A stretch of 64,000 nucleotides of DNA, taken from Herbidospora daliensis. Lineage in GTDB: Bacteria > Actinomycetota > Actinomycetes > Streptosporangiales > Streptosporangiaceae. Location: NCBI RefSeq assembly GCF_001570585.1, contig NZ_BBXF01000008.1, positions 186,001 through 250,000 on the forward strand, given 5' to 3'. The notes below the pieces were generated by a model that ran no database searches, was not told the origin of the DNA, and worked only from the letters and a program-made list of their open reading frames with translations. Positions 49,249 through 58,708 of the stretch are shown here, one piece after another. A program made the position numbers and the translations under genes. Each line of letters begins with the position of its first letter. Within the stretch, counting starts at the first letter, position 1.

Positions 49249-50961
49249 ATGCTCTCGCGGCGTGCTTTCCTGGCCGGGGTCGTGCTGCCGGCGGCCGGGG
49301 GCCGCGACGACGTCTGGCCGGCGCTGGAGCGCAACTGGCTGGCCGTCTCGTCCCGGGGCGAGCCGTCGTCGCCCGAACAGGCGATGGCCCGGGAGTTCCG
49401 CCGCACGGGCGATCCGGCGCTCAAGAGGAAAGTCGTCGGCGAGATCGACCGGGCGGTCCGGGTGGCCTACCACGCGGGGGCGGTCAAGGCCGGGAACTGG
49501 TGGAACTGGGAGATCGGCCTGCCCCGGTGGCTGCTCGACCTCGCGATCCTCGTCGGCCACCGCGACGACGACCTGATCGCGGCGGTCGACCACTTCGTCC
49601 GGCCGTGGCGGCTGCTGTTCTACCGGGGCACCAGCACCGCCGCCAACCGCGCCGACCTGTGCCTGGTCACGCTGCTCAACGGCATCCTGGCGCGCGACCC
49701 GCGAAAGATCTCCCGCGCCGCCGGGGCGCTCTCTCCGGTCTTCCGGTACGTCACCGAAGGCGACGGCCTCCACCGCGACGGCTCGTTCATCCAGCATTCG
49801 ACCGTGCCCTACCAGGGCACCTACGGGGCGTCGATGCTCCACGGGATCGGCGCGATCCTGCGAACGCTGCGCGGCACCCCGTGGGAGATCACCGATCCGG
49901 CCCTCCAGAACGTCTTCGGCAGCGTCGAACACTCCTTCCTGCCCTTCCTCCACGAGGGCCGGATGATGGACCTGGTCAGCGGGCGGGCGGTCGCGCGCAA
50001 GCCGTACGGAGACCGGAGAAGGGCCCGCGCCTTCGCCGACGCGCTCGACCTGCTCGGCGAGTCGGCCCCCGCCTCCCAGCGTTCTCGCTGGCGCGAACTG
50101 ATCGCGAACCCGCCGACCGGCCACCGCCTGATGCCGGCCAGCGCCCGCGCGGTCCACCGCGGCGACGGCTGGGTGGCCGCGCTCAGCATGGCCTCCCACC
50201 GGGTCGCCCACTACGAGCACGGCAACGGCGAGAACCTGCGCGGCTGGCACACCGGGGCCGGAATGCTCTATTGGTGGGGCGAGGGCCACGGCGACCACTA
50301 CTCGGGCGACTTCTGGCACACCGTCGACCCCTACCGGCTGCCCGGCACGACGGTCTCCACCAAACGCCTGCCCGACGGCGCGGGCGGAGCCTGGGGCGAG
50401 AACTGCCCGCCCGCGCGGTGGGTGGGCGGGGCCTCCGACGGCGTGCACGCCACCGTCGGCCAGCACCTCTTCGGCCTGGAGAGCACCCTGGAGGCCCGCA
50501 AGTCGTGGATCTTCCTCGACGACATGGTGGTCTGCCTGGGCGCCGGGATCACCTGCCGTGACGGCGTTCCGGTCGAGACGATCGTCGACAACCGCCGCAC
50601 CCACGCCCGGCTCACCGTCGGCGACGGCTGGGCCCACCTGGAGGGCCACGGCGGCTACCTCTTCGACGGCTCACTCCGCGTCGACCAGGGCGAATACACC
50701 ACGCTCTGGTTCGACCACGGCACCGACCCAACTGACGCCCGCTACTTCTACGCGCTGCTGCCCAACGCCGACCTGGCCGCCACGAAGGCGGCCCGGGTCA
50801 CCGTCGTGGCCAACACGCCCGCCGCGCAGGGCGTGACCACGGGCGGCCTGACCGCCGTGAACTTCTGGCGACCGGGAACGGCCGCCGGCATCACGGTCAC
50901 CGAGCCGTCGGCGATCCTCTACCGGCCGGGCCGCTCCCTGGTCGCCGAAGCGCAGGGTTAA
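49249..50961 (+). CDS. PL8-type polysaccharide lyase (hyaluronate/xanthan-lyase-like)
   Basis: 570 residues, shorter than typical 700-800-residue members. Start MLSRRAFLAGVVLPAAGG is twin-arginine-like. Family features: GNWWNWEIGLPRW, GDGLHRDGSFIQHSTVPYQG with TYG (catalytic His and Tyr region), NGENLRGWHTGAGMLYWWG. The all-helical N-domain and beta C-domain are present; the C-terminal beta region is reduced. Cleaves uronic-acid polysaccharides outside the cell by beta-elimination; exact substrate not deducible. Confidence 0.88.
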   Translation: MLSRRAFLAGVVLPAAGGRDDVWPALERNWLAVSSRGEPSSPEQAMAREFRRTGDPALKRKVVGEIDRAVRVAYHAGAVKAGNWWNWEIGLPRWLLDLAILVGHRDDDLIAAVDHFVRPWRLLFYRGTSTAANRADLCLVTLLNGILARDPRKISRAAGALSPVFRYVTEGDGLHRDGSFIQHSTVPYQGTYGASMLHGIGAILRTLRGTPWEITDPALQNVFGSVEHSFLPFLHEGRMMDLVSGRAVARKPYGDRRRARAFADALDLLGESAPASQRSRWRELIANPPTGHRLMPASARAVHRGDGWVAALSMASHRVAHYEHGNGENLRGWHTGAGMLYWWGEGHGDHYSGDFWHTVDPYRLPGTTVSTKRLPDGAGGAWGENCPPARWVGGASDGVHATVGQHLFGLESTLEARKSWIFLDDMVVCLGAGITCRDGVPVETIVDNRRTHARLTVGDGWAHLEGHGGYLFDGSLRVDQGEYTTLWFDHGTDPTDARYFYALLPNADLAATKAARVTVVANTPAAQGVTTGGLTAVNFWRPGTAAGITVTEPSAILYRPGRSLVAEAQG

Positions 50962-51443
50962 CGCACCCTCCGGGGCTTGCCGAGCTGCTTGATCGTCTTC
51001 GGGTCGGCCCCCTTGGGCAGGTCGGCCGCGGTGATGGGCCCCTTGCCGTGGGCGACCTTCATGTTGGGCAGGCACATGTTCGTGGCCAGCCGCCCCTCCC
51101 ACTTGTAGACGAACACCAGATACCGCGCGCCCCGCGAGAACTCGGCGCCACAGGCCGCCGTCTGCGTGGGCGTGCCCACCGAGACGACCCGCTTCGGCTT
51201 TCCCTTGTACGCATGGTCGACCCGGAAGCTGTAGGTGACCGGCCGTTCCGGGTCCCACCTGTCCTTCGGCCGTCTCACCGTCTTGACGGTGCCGGTGAAC
51301 ACCAGCGCCGAGCTCTTCAGGTGCCGGGGAACCTCGGGAGGCATGCAGCTACAGGCGTAGGAAGGCGTCGCCCCGAAGACGAGGGTGCCTAAAACGAGGG
51401 TGAGAACGATCACGATTCGACGCAGCATGCCCCTGAAACGCAA
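50958..51443 (-). CDS. Secreted TIMP/NTR-like protein
   Basis: 161 residues (ATG 51428 is an alternative start). Signal peptide (IVIVLTLVLGTLVFGATPSY) then a mature N-terminus ACSCMPPEVPRHLKSSALVF, the Cys-x-Cys start of netrin/TIMP-like domains; FTGTVKTV and CGAEFSRGARYLVFVY complete the OB-fold pattern. Inhibitor function is not established in bacteria. Stop overlaps the convergent lyase stop by 4 bp. Confidence 0.8.
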   Translation of the reverse strand: MRFRGMLRRIVIVLTLVLGTLVFGATPSYACSCMPPEVPRHLKSSALVFTGTVKTVRRPKDRWDPERPVTYSFRVDHAYKGKPKRVVSVGTPTQTAACGAEFSRGARYLVFVYKWEGRLATNMCLPNMKVAHGKGPITAADLPKGADPKTIKQLGKPRRVR

Positions 51444-51534
51444 ACCGATGCCGAACGGTTCGGGCGAAAAACCTGGGTTGGGCTAGTCGCGATCAAGAGA
51501 GGCCACTACGCTTGGCCAGCAGTGAATCCGCCGT

Positions 51535-51930
51535 GTGTCCGCGGGCCTTTTCTCATTTCATTGGGGTGGCTACGTGTCGGGGCCCGGCGTTGAGTTCCTG
51601 CTCGCCAATGTGCTGCAAGGTGTCGCCGACCTTTCCGGGGTCGACGGGGCCGCCCTTCGCCTGCTCGACGACTCCGATCGGCTCCGCATGATCGGAGCCA
51701 CCGACGAAGACGGCTGGGTTCTCGAGCGCGCGGGCTGCTCGGCCCTGTCCGTTCCCCTGGTCGAGGGCCGAGAAGTCATCGGGGAGCTCACTCTCTACAC
51801 GCACGAGCGTCACGAGTGGAGCCGTTCCGAGGTGGAAAAAGGCGCGCGGCTGGGCGAGCTCGTCGTCGTCGCTCTTGAAGCCATGGCCGGGGGCAGGACT
51901 GAGTCCTCCGCCTCTGGGCAGGTGAGATGA
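51535..51930 (+). CDS. GAF-domain protein, short
   Basis: 131 residues from GTG (GTG 51574 is an alternative). GVEFLLANVLQGVADLSGVD, then ALRLLDDSDRLRMIGATDED and SVPLVEGREVIGELTLYTHE form a single compact GAF domain without output domain. Overlaps the following GAF-ANTAR gene by 4 bp, so the two products are likely partners. Confidence 0.78.
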   Translation: MSAGLFSFHWGGYVSGPGVEFLLANVLQGVADLSGVDGAALRLLDDSDRLRMIGATDEDGWVLERAGCSALSVPLVEGREVIGELTLYTHERHEWSRSEVEKGARLGELVVVALEAMAGGRTESSASGQVR

Positions 51931-52712
51931 CCACGAAGCTACCTCTCCACGACCGCGCCGGCGCACAGGTGAGGTTCACGGGAGGATACGGAATGACCCA
52001 TATCGATCCAGAAGCGCTCGTCGCGAGCTTGCGGCGAATGCAGAAGGCCGCTCCGGCGACCGGGATCGTGTACCACCTTGAGCGGATCGTCCAGGTCGTC
52101 GACCGGATCTTCGGATATTCCGGGGCCGGCCTGATGTTCGCCGATCCCGATCGCACCCTGCGATACCTGTTCGCCACCGACGAGGCGGGACGCAGCCTCG
52201 AACACGCCCAGGCGACCGTCCAGGCGGGGCCCTGTGTGGCCGCGTACACGACCGACGACGCCGTGACCACGTACGACGTCCGGAAGGACGACCGCTGGCC
52301 CGATCTCGCGGCGCTGCTGCACCCCGATGTGCGGGCCGTCGCGGGCGTGCCGGTACGTCTCGGCGGAGAGCCCGTCGGAACGCTGAACGTCTACCAGGAC
52401 ACCACCCACGACTGGGAGGAGTCCGACACCGAGGCGTTGCACGCCTACGCCCATGTGATCGAGCAGGTCATCGCCGCCGCCGTCGAGGCGGAGGAGAAGT
52501 CCCAGCTCGCCGACCAGCTCCAATACGCGCTCGACTACCGCGTGGTCATCGAACGGGCCATCGGTTACCTGATGGGCAAGCACGACCTGACCGCCAGCCA
52601 GGCCTTCACGGGCCTGCGCAAACAGGCCAGGGACAGTCGCCGGAGGGTTGCCGATCTGGCCGCCGAACTGCTCGGGGAACAGGGTCGTGGAGATCCGGAC
52701 CACGCGATCTGA
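51927..52712 (+). CDS. GAF-ANTAR RNA-binding regulator
   Basis: 261 residues (ATG 51993 would give a protein starting THIDPEALVA). GAF domain about 40-180 (GAGLMFADPDRTLRYLFATD; GVPVRLGGEPVGTLNVYQDT), then an ANTAR helical hairpin at the C-terminus (DYRVVIERAIGYLMGKHDLT). ANTAR proteins bind two-hairpin RNA and prevent termination; the GAF domain would sense a signal. Common in actinomycetes. Confidence 0.88.
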   Translation: MTTKLPLHDRAGAQVRFTGGYGMTHIDPEALVASLRRMQKAAPATGIVYHLERIVQVVDRIFGYSGAGLMFADPDRTLRYLFATDEAGRSLEHAQATVQAGPCVAAYTTDDAVTTYDVRKDDRWPDLAALLHPDVRAVAGVPVRLGGEPVGTLNVYQDTTHDWEESDTEALHAYAHVIEQVIAAAVEAEEKSQLADQLQYALDYRVVIERAIGYLMGKHDLTASQAFTGLRKQARDSRRRVADLAAELLGEQGRGDPDHAI

Positions 52713-53127
52713 CCTGATGACCACGATCATCCTGCAAGGTGATCTCGACGTCTTCGGCGCCGTGGAACTCCGCCGCGCCGTCTGGAGGGCCGGCCGGGCC
52801 GCGCATCTGCGGCTCGACCTGGCCAAGGTGACGTTCATCGACGTCGCGGGCGCCCGGACCCTGCTCTGGGCGCACCGCAGGGCCCGCGGGCGGGTCTCCT
52901 TCGCGAACCCGCCCGAGGGGGTGCTCCGGCTGCTGCGGCTGCTCGACTTCGACCGGTACCTCGAAGTGGATACGCTGGCCGGTGATGTCGTACCGAATGT
53001 TCTTCACGTGGGTCCTGCGCCGTACCGACGCGGAGAAGATCCACCATCTGACGATTCGACTGCTGGCGACCCTGTCGGTCCTGCCGGTCGTGAAACGGAT
53101 CCTCCACGCCGTCCTGGCCCCCCGTGA
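52687..53127 (+). CDS. STAS-domain protein, anti-sigma-antagonist-like
   Basis: 146 residues from GTG 52687 (ATG 52717 is an alternative). STAS domain: TTIILQGDLDVFGAVELRRA, then LRLDLAKVTFIDVAGARTLL with the expected Asp and Ala instead of the phosphorylatable Ser. The domain ends near LEVDTLAG; about 50 more residues (Pro/Asp-rich) overlap the start of pyrD by 143 bp in another frame, which is unusual. Confidence 0.75.
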   Translation: MEIRTTRSDLMTTIILQGDLDVFGAVELRRAVWRAGRAAHLRLDLAKVTFIDVAGARTLLWAHRRARGRVSFANPPEGVLRLLRLLDFDRYLEVDTLAGDVVPNVLHVGPAPYRRGEDPPSDDSTAGDPVGPAGRETDPPRRPGPP

Positions 53128-54049
53128 CGAGTCCCTGCGGGTCCAGGCGTTCGGGGTGCACTTCCCGACGCCGTTCGGGCTCGCGGCCGGGTTCGACAAG
53201 AACGCCGAGTGCGTCCCGGCGCTGAGCGCGCTGGGCTTCGGCCACGTCGAGGTCGGCACGATCACGGCCCACGCTCAGCCCGGCAATGCCCGCCCGCGCC
53301 TGTTCCGGCTGGTCCCGGAGAAGGCGATCATCAACCGGATGGGCTTCAACAACGAGGGCGCCAAGATGGCCGCCCGCCGGTTGAAGCGGGTGCGCGGGGT
53401 GCCCGCGGTGGTCGGCGTGAACATCGGCAAGACCAAGGTCGTGCCCGAGGAGGAGGCGACCCGCGACTACGTCGCCAGCGCCAGGGTGCTCGCCGGGCTG
53501 GCCGACTACCTGGTCGTCAACGTCTCCTCGCCCAACACGCCGGGCCTGCGCAACCTGCAGGCGGTCGACCTGCTGCGCCCGCTGCTGACCGAGGTCAAGG
53601 CGGTCGCGGGCCGCACCCCGCTGCTGGTGAAGATCGCCCCTGACCTGGCCGACGAGGACGTCGACGAGGTCGCCGAGCTCGCCGCCGAGCTGGGCCTGGC
53701 CGGCATCATCGCGACCAACACCACGATCAGCCGCGCGGGCGTCGCCAGCACCGAGACCGGGGGCCTGTCGGGCCGTCCGCTGAAAGACCGGTCGCTTGAG
53801 GTGCTGCGCCGCCTCCACGCCAAGGTCGGCGACCGACTGGTTCTGGTCTCGGTCGGCGGCGTCGAAGACGTCGACGACGTCTGGGAGCGCCTGCTGGCCG
53901 GCGCCACGCTGGTCCAGGGCTACACCGGCCTGATCTACGGCGGCCCGCTGTGGGCCTCGACCATCAACCGGCAGTTGTCCCGCCGCCTGCGTCGCCACGG
54001 TCTTTCCTCGGTACGCGACCTACATGCTCGGGCGGGTCGAGTCGGCTGA
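52985..54049 (+). CDS. pyrD: Dihydroorotate dehydrogenase, class 2
   Basis: 354 residues from ATG 52985 (GTG 52982 is an alternative). Amphipathic N-terminus for membrane contact, GLAAGFDKNAECVPAL, INRMGFNNEGAKMAARRL, the catalytic-Ser loop VNVSSPNTPGLR, then KIAPDLADEDV and TNTTISR. Oxidises dihydroorotate with quinone in pyrimidine synthesis. The end overlaps the convergent hexosaminidase by 30 bp. Confidence 0.95.
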   Translation: MSYRMFFTWVLRRTDAEKIHHLTIRLLATLSVLPVVKRILHAVLAPRDESLRVQAFGVHFPTPFGLAAGFDKNAECVPALSALGFGHVEVGTITAHAQPGNARPRLFRLVPEKAIINRMGFNNEGAKMAARRLKRVRGVPAVVGVNIGKTKVVPEEEATRDYVASARVLAGLADYLVVNVSSPNTPGLRNLQAVDLLRPLLTEVKAVAGRTPLLVKIAPDLADEDVDEVAELAAELGLAGIIATNTTISRAGVASTETGGLSGRPLKDRSLEVLRRLHAKVGDRLVLVSVGGVEDVDDVWERLLAGATLVQGYTGLIYGGPLWASTINRQLSRRLRRHGLSSVRDLHARAGRVG

Positions 54050-55603
54050 CAGCGTCAGCTCGTCGAGATGGCGCATGACGGCGGCCACGTCGTTGCGGCC
54101 CGGTGTGTGGGGCCGTGAGCGCTGCCAGGGCCGGGGGCCGTCGAGCGGGCGGTAGTTGACGCCCACGGCGTCGAGCCGGCCGAGATGGTGCTCCAGGCGG
54201 CCCGGGAAGTCCGGCGCCGCCGGGCGGCCCGTCCAGGCGATCTCGGCCATGGCGCAGCCCCGGGGCCACGCCTTGTAGTCGAGGGTGCGGGCGTCGGGGA
54301 TGTGCTCCGACCACAACTGGAACTGCGCGCCCGGGTACCCCGAGACGTCGAAGGCCGCGACGTCGGCCACGGTGATCGTCTCGCCCAGCGCGGCCGGTTC
54401 GTCGGCCGAGGCGGCCTCGGCGTAGTCGAAGTAGAGCGGGAACACCGGCGTGAGGACCACGTCGTGCCCCGCGGCGGCGGCCCGCCGGGCGACGTTCATG
54501 CCCCGCCAGGGCATCACGATCGTGTCCGCGCGCAACATGCCGCTGACGAACGCCTCGTCCCACACCACCGCGCGGCTGCCCCGCTGGGCCAGCAGGTCGG
54601 CCAGCTGCCGCAGGAACCAGGCGTGCAGGTCGCCCGGCGTGGCCAGGCCCTGAGCCCGCTGGAAGGCGGTGATCTCGGTGGACGCGGCCCAGGCGTCGAG
54701 CACGCACTCGTCGCCGCCGATGTGGAAGAACGGGGTGTCGCCGAGCGCGCCGAGGATCTCGTCGACGACGGCGGCCAGGAAGTCGATCGTCTTCGGCAGC
54801 GGGGCGAGGATCGCGGGGGAGATGCCCCACCGCTCCAGCACCAGGTGCCGCTGGGCCGGGTCGGCGCCGAACTCGGGGTAGGCGGCCAGGATGGCCGACG
54901 CGTGGCCCGGAACGTCGATCTCCGGCACGACCGTGACCGCCCTTTCCCGGGCATAGGCCGCGATCTCCCGCAGATCGTCGAGCGTGTAGAAGCCGCCGTG
55001 GGGGGTCGCGTCGTACGTCTGGGGCTCGCCCTTGCGCGAGGTGATGGTCTGGGCGCGGTGGGAGCCGATCTCGTGCAGGCGCGGATAGGCCCGCGACTCG
55101 ACCCGCCAGCCCTGGTCGTCGGCCAGGTGGAGGTGCAGCCGGTTGAGCTTGTGCATCGCCAGCAGGTCGATCATCCGCAGCACGTCGTGCTTGGGCAGGA
55201 AGTGCCGGGAGACGTCGAGGTGCGCGCCGCGCCACGAGAGCGCCGGAGCGTCCTCCACACGCACGCAGGGGACGTCATATGCCGAAAGCGGCGAAACGGC
55301 GCGGAAGGCGTCGTGGGGGAGCAGCTGGCGCAGGGTCTGCGCGGCGTAGAAGGCGCCCGCGGCGTCGCCCGCCACGATCTCGACGCCGTCGGCCGTCACG
55401 GTCAGGGTGGACGACTCGGGGGCGCCGTGGCGGCGTACCGAAACAGGGTGGTCGCCCGCGACGGGGCCGAGGGCCGCGAGCGCCCGCCGGACCGGCTCGG
55501 CGAGGTCTCCGCCGACGCCGAAACCGGGCGCGAGCGGGAACGCGCCCGGGAGGGGTTCGACGGACCGGGGGGCAGGCAGGAAGTCGCGCATGCCCTCGAT
55601 CAT
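54020..55603 (-). CDS. Beta-N-acetylhexosaminidase (GH20)
   Basis: 527 residues (ATG 55591 is an alternative). Small N-terminal domain, then the GH20 barrel: SWRGAHLDVSRHFLPKHDVL, LHLHLADDQGWRVES, VPEIDVPGHA and the catalytic pair in FHIGGDECVLD. Removes terminal N-acetylhexosamine from chitin oligomers or peptidoglycan fragments. No signal peptide seen, so probably cytoplasmic. Its neighbour is an amidase, suggesting wall recycling. Confidence 0.9.
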   Translation of the reverse strand: MIEGMRDFLPAPRSVEPLPGAFPLAPGFGVGGDLAEPVRRALAALGPVAGDHPVSVRRHGAPESSTLTVTADGVEIVAGDAAGAFYAAQTLRQLLPHDAFRAVSPLSAYDVPCVRVEDAPALSWRGAHLDVSRHFLPKHDVLRMIDLLAMHKLNRLHLHLADDQGWRVESRAYPRLHEIGSHRAQTITSRKGEPQTYDATPHGGFYTLDDLREIAAYARERAVTVVPEIDVPGHASAILAAYPEFGADPAQRHLVLERWGISPAILAPLPKTIDFLAAVVDEILGALGDTPFFHIGGDECVLDAWAASTEITAFQRAQGLATPGDLHAWFLRQLADLLAQRGSRAVVWDEAFVSGMLRADTIVMPWRGMNVARRAAAAGHDVVLTPVFPLYFDYAEAASADEPAALGETITVADVAAFDVSGYPGAQFQLWSEHIPDARTLDYKAWPRGCAMAEIAWTGRPAAPDFPGRLEHHLGRLDAVGVNYRPLDGPRPWQRSRPHTPGRNDVAAVMRHLDELTLSADSTRPSM

Positions 55604-55606
55604 GGG

Positions 55607-56428
55607 CTACTTCAGGTAGGTCTGGAAGCTGCCCGCCAGCGCCTGGGCGAGCTCCTGACGCCACTTGGCGCTCTTCATCTTCGCGGCGTCGCCGGCGTTG
55701 CGCATGTTGCCCGACTCGATGAAGATCTTCGGCACCGTCGACAGGTTCAGCCCGCCCAGGTCGGAGCGGTAGTCGAGGGCGTTCTTGCCGATGTAGTTGG
55801 CGTAGGGCATGCCGGTCTGCTTCTTCACGGCGTCGCGCACGGCGAGGCCGAGCTTGGCCGACTTGCCGACCACGGGGTCGACCGGGCCGTTGATCTTCTT
55901 CGGCATGATGACGTGGAAGCCGTGGCTGCCGGCGCCCGCGCCGTCGGCGTGGATCGAGATCGCCAGGTCGGCCTTGGCCTTGTTGCCGATCGCGGCGCGC
56001 TGGGTGATGCACGGCCCGACGCCCGTGTTGTTGTCACGGGTCAGCTTGACCGTGGCGCCCTCGGCCCGCAGCAGCTTGGCGAGGCGGACCGAGACGTCCC
56101 AGGTGAACGCGGCCTCGGAGTAGCCGTCGTTGGTCGCGGTGCCGGTCGTGTCGCAGGCCTTCTTCTGCGTGAGCACGTCGACCTGCTTGTTGATCACGTC
56201 GGGGCGCTTGTAGTTGCCGCCGTTGTGACCCGGGTCGATGACGACGACCTTGCCCGCGAGCGGTTTCGCGGGAGCCTGCGCGGGGGCGGCGACCGCTTCA
56301 GCGGTGTTCTTCTGAACGGCGGCCGGGGCAGACTCGGCACCCGCGGCCACCCCGCCACCGCACGCGGCGGTTCCCAGACCGAACACGGCCAGAGCGGCGG
56401 CGGCGAGCGCCGGACGAGTCTTCATCAC
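55607..56428 (-). CDS. N-acetylmuramoyl-L-alanine amidase, lipoprotein
   Basis: 273 residues. Lipoprotein signal with lipobox LGTAAC (Cys near residue 23), an Ala-rich linker, then an Amidase_3 domain: VVVIDPGHNGG (zinc His), ISIHADGAGAGSHG (zinc His) and PKIFIESGNMRN (catalytic Glu). Cleaves the sugar-peptide bond in peptidoglycan at the cell surface. Four bases downstream of it on the same strand is the GH20 gene. Confidence 0.92.
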   Translation of the reverse strand: MMKTRPALAAAALAVFGLGTAACGGGVAAGAESAPAAVQKNTAEAVAAPAQAPAKPLAGKVVVIDPGHNGGNYKRPDVINKQVDVLTQKKACDTTGTATNDGYSEAAFTWDVSVRLAKLLRAEGATVKLTRDNNTGVGPCITQRAAIGNKAKADLAISIHADGAGAGSHGFHVIMPKKINGPVDPVVGKSAKLGLAVRDAVKKQTGMPYANYIGKNALDYRSDLGGLNLSTVPKIFIESGNMRNAGDAAKMKSAKWRQELAQALAGSFQTYLK

Positions 56429-56518
56429 GGAGGTTCCTCTCGCAGGCGGGCAGTACGAACACCCAACCTACGCGTTCCCTGGCCGTGACCTGGCCGTTAT
56501 GTGGGTAAAGGATGCGAT

Positions 56519-56758
56519 TCACCCAGAGCCCAGGTTCTGGATCTGCAGCAGGGCCGCCAGTTCGCGGGCCTCCTCGGCGTCGAGACCGAGGACGACCCGG
56601 GGACGGCCCCACGGGTGGTCGATCGAATGCGCCACGTAGCTGGCGACGGACTCGTCGCCCGCCTCGGCGCGGCCCCGGGAGTGGCGCCAGTGGCCCCAGG
56701 CCCGTTCGAGTTCGGCCGCCGCGCGCTGGGCACAGGAGACCAACTCAGGATCACGCAT
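56519..56758 (-). CDS. Small hypothetical protein
   Basis: 79 residues from ATG 56758, with GGGGGAAT upstream. RDPELVSCAQRAAAELERAW, then PRVVLGLDAEEARELAALLQ. Mostly helical; no recognised family. Lies between the amidase and LacI genes on the same strand. Confidence 0.65.
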   Translation of the reverse strand: MRDPELVSCAQRAAAELERAWGHWRHSRGRAEAGDESVASYVAHSIDHPWGRPRVVLGLDAEEARELAALLQIQNLGSG

Positions 56759-56837
56759 TGAATTCCCCCAGATCTTCACCGTCCGGCGTCGTGGCCCGAG
56801 TCAACACGGACCGTGACCCGACGCCGGACCGGTTGAC

Positions 56838-57935
56838 CTAGCTTTGGGAATCCTTTGGCGCGGGCCCAGTGCTGCGGCGGGTGATCAGCTGCGGCGTCAC
56901 CTGACGCAGCCGGGAGTTCTTGCCGGGCTCGGAGATCCGGTCGCTGAGCAGCGCGGCGGCCGAGCGGCCCATCGCGCGGCGCGGCTGGTCGACCGAGGTC
57001 AGCGAGATGTGGTGGACGGCGGCCAGGTGGGTGTTGTCGTAGCCGACGACCGACAGGTCTTCGGGGACCCGCAGCCCGAGTTCGCTGGCGGCGGTGAGTA
57101 CCCCCAGGGCGACGACGTCGTTGGCGGCGAAGATGGCGGTCGGCCGGGGCTCGCGCTCGAGCAGGGCCAGCGCCGCGCGGCGGCCGCCCTCCTCGGTGAA
57201 GTCGCCGTGCTCGACCATGATGTACGGCGCCAGCGCGTGGCGGCGCATGGCCACCAGGTAGCCCTCGCAGCGGCAGCGGGCCGCGGAGGACGGGGCGCCT
57301 TCGATGTGGGCGATCCGGCGGTGTCCGAGCTCGACGAGATGGTCGACCGCGAGACGCGCGCCGAGCTGGTCGTCGTCGACGACGATGTCGACGCTCTCGA
57401 GGTCGACGTCGCGTTCACCGACGACGACGGTGGGCGTGTAGGCGGCGGCCTCGGCCAGCGTGTCGCTGGACGGGGCGACGCCCAGCAGCACCAGCCCGTC
57501 GACGCGCAGTTCGAGGAAGGCCTCGACGGCTTCGTCCTCGAACGCCGGGTCGAAGCGGCCGGAGCCGATGAGCAGCCGCAGGCCCTCACCGTGGAGGCTC
57601 TCCTGGAGGCCGTCGAGGAACTCGGCGTAGAACGGGTTGTGGAGGTCGGCGACGAGGGCGCCGACCAGATGTGTGCGGCCTTCGACGAGACTGCGGGCGA
57701 CGGCGTTGGGCCGGTATCCCAGCTCCCTGGCCGCCTGCAGAACCGCCTCCCGGCGATGTTCGCTCACATGAGGTGAGCCGCGAAGGACCAGCGAGACCAG
57801 GGACTTAGAGACGCCCGCGCGCTCGGCTACGTTGCGAATCGTCGGCCGTGGCCGTGGACTGAATCCGTCGAGTCCGGTAGGTCCGGGTACCGCGATGTCG
57901 CGCCGGGCAGTGGTCTGCATGGACGGTCCTGACAT
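56838..57935 (-). CDS. LacI-family transcriptional regulator
   Basis: 365 residues from ATG 57935, preceded by GGGGAGAA. The HTH starts near residue 31: [20 protein letters not shown], then [16 protein letters not shown] hinge with RSLVEGRT and a periplasmic-binding-like domain follow ([32 protein letters not shown]). Represses sugar or catabolic genes in related systems. The long N-terminal extension of about 30 residues is unusual. No target operon is adjacent. Confidence 0.9.
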   Translation of the reverse strand: MSGPSMQTTARRDIAVPGPTGLDGFSPRPRPTIRNVAERAGVSKSLVSLVLRGSPHVSEHRREAVLQAARELGYRPNAVARSLVEGRTHLVGALVADLHNPFYAEFLDGLQESLHGEGLRLLIGSGRFDPAFEDEAVEAFLELRVDGLVLLGVAPSSDTLAEAAAYTPTVVVGERDVDLESVDIVVDDDQLGARLAVDHLVELGHRRIAHIEGAPSSAARCRCEGYLVAMRRHALAPYIMVEHGDFTEEGGRRAALALLEREPRPTAIFAANDVVALGVLTAASELGLRVPEDLSVVGYDNTHLAAVHHISLTSVDQPRRAMGRSAAALLSDRISEPGKNSRLRQVTPQLITRRSTGPAPKDSQS

Positions 57936-58182
57936 GGTTCTCCCCACGATGCGCGGATGTGCACCTGCCAAGAAGAACGATCGAGAGCCGAATAAGGTAC
58001 GGCCGACTTGTCTCGATCCTTGAGAAAGCTGTCAGGACGAAGCGGGAGGGGCCACCGAACCGGTGGGGGTTGGCGCCGGGCGGGCGGCGCCTTTCCACAC
58101 CCCTACTGCAGGTGTGCGGCTGTTGGACGCGCTCACTCACGCGAGCGCGCCATCCCCCTCGTGGTTGCGACCCCCCGCTGCG

Positions 58183-58386
58183 TTACTCCGAACGCTGCTG
58201 CGGAATCCCCGCCAGCAGCGCCCTCACCTCGGTCTCCCGGTAACGCCGGTGCCCACCGAGCGTGCGGATGGACGTCAACTTGCCGGCCTTCGCCCACCGC
58301 GTGACGGTCTTGGGGTCGACCCGGAACATCGTTGCGACCTCCGCCGGGGTGAGCAGTGGCTCTGCCTCGGGTGTACGAGCTGACAT
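58183..58386 (-). CDS. bldC: Developmental regulator BldC
   Basis: 67 residues from ATG 58386 (SARTPEAEPLLTPAEVATMF, then RVDPKTVTRWAKAGKLTSIR), practically the Streptomyces BldC sequence, a MerR-like winged helix that controls the timing of differentiation. A longer frame from 58452 exists but the short form matches the known protein length. Its neighbours here (hypothetical protein and valine dehydrogenase) match the Streptomyces order. Confidence 0.97.
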   Translation of the reverse strand: MSARTPEAEPLLTPAEVATMFRVDPKTVTRWAKAGKLTSIRTLGGHRRYRETEVRALLAGIPQQRSE

Positions 58387-58708
58387 TTGTGCGGCCTCTC
58401 CTCCGTGTGGACCGGCGACAGCGATCCTGCGACTTATATCTGCGCTTGTCACGGGATGTCCCTCAATGATCCATAACGTGCGGTTTCACGGACCATTTGC
58501 GGCATCACCCGATGTGACCATACAGCCACGTAGCGCGATTGGCGAGCCCTCTGGGCACAACGTCTCGACCACGTGTTGATGTCACGCTCGGTGATTCTAG
58601 CGACACGTTTCGTGGTATCGCAGTGAAAACGGCAAACTACTCAGTTCGCAGTTGTGAGATCGCGCATCTCCTGACCCAATGTTGCAGGTCAGCGTCGCGT
58701 GATTACGG
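58387..58708. promoter_or_regulatory. Upstream region of bldC, no gene seen
   Basis: 322 bp between bldC and the next gene, more A/T-rich than its surroundings, with several short TTGCGG/TGCGGTTTCACGG-like stretches (58480-58505). It must hold the bldC promoter. I see no convincing coding frame and no clear -35/-10 pair. Confidence 0.5.

Noticed and set aside
52687-53127. Frameshift error explaining the STAS-pyrD overlap
   Set aside because: Both frames are open and well formed at their expected domain limits; the long tail may simply be an untidy 3' end. No clear site of an indel can be seen.
54185-56488. A 767-codon plus-strand frame across two genes
   Set aside because: It is antisense to the GH20 and amidase genes, which have clear motifs; the frame shows only Arg/Gly/Val-rich sequence.
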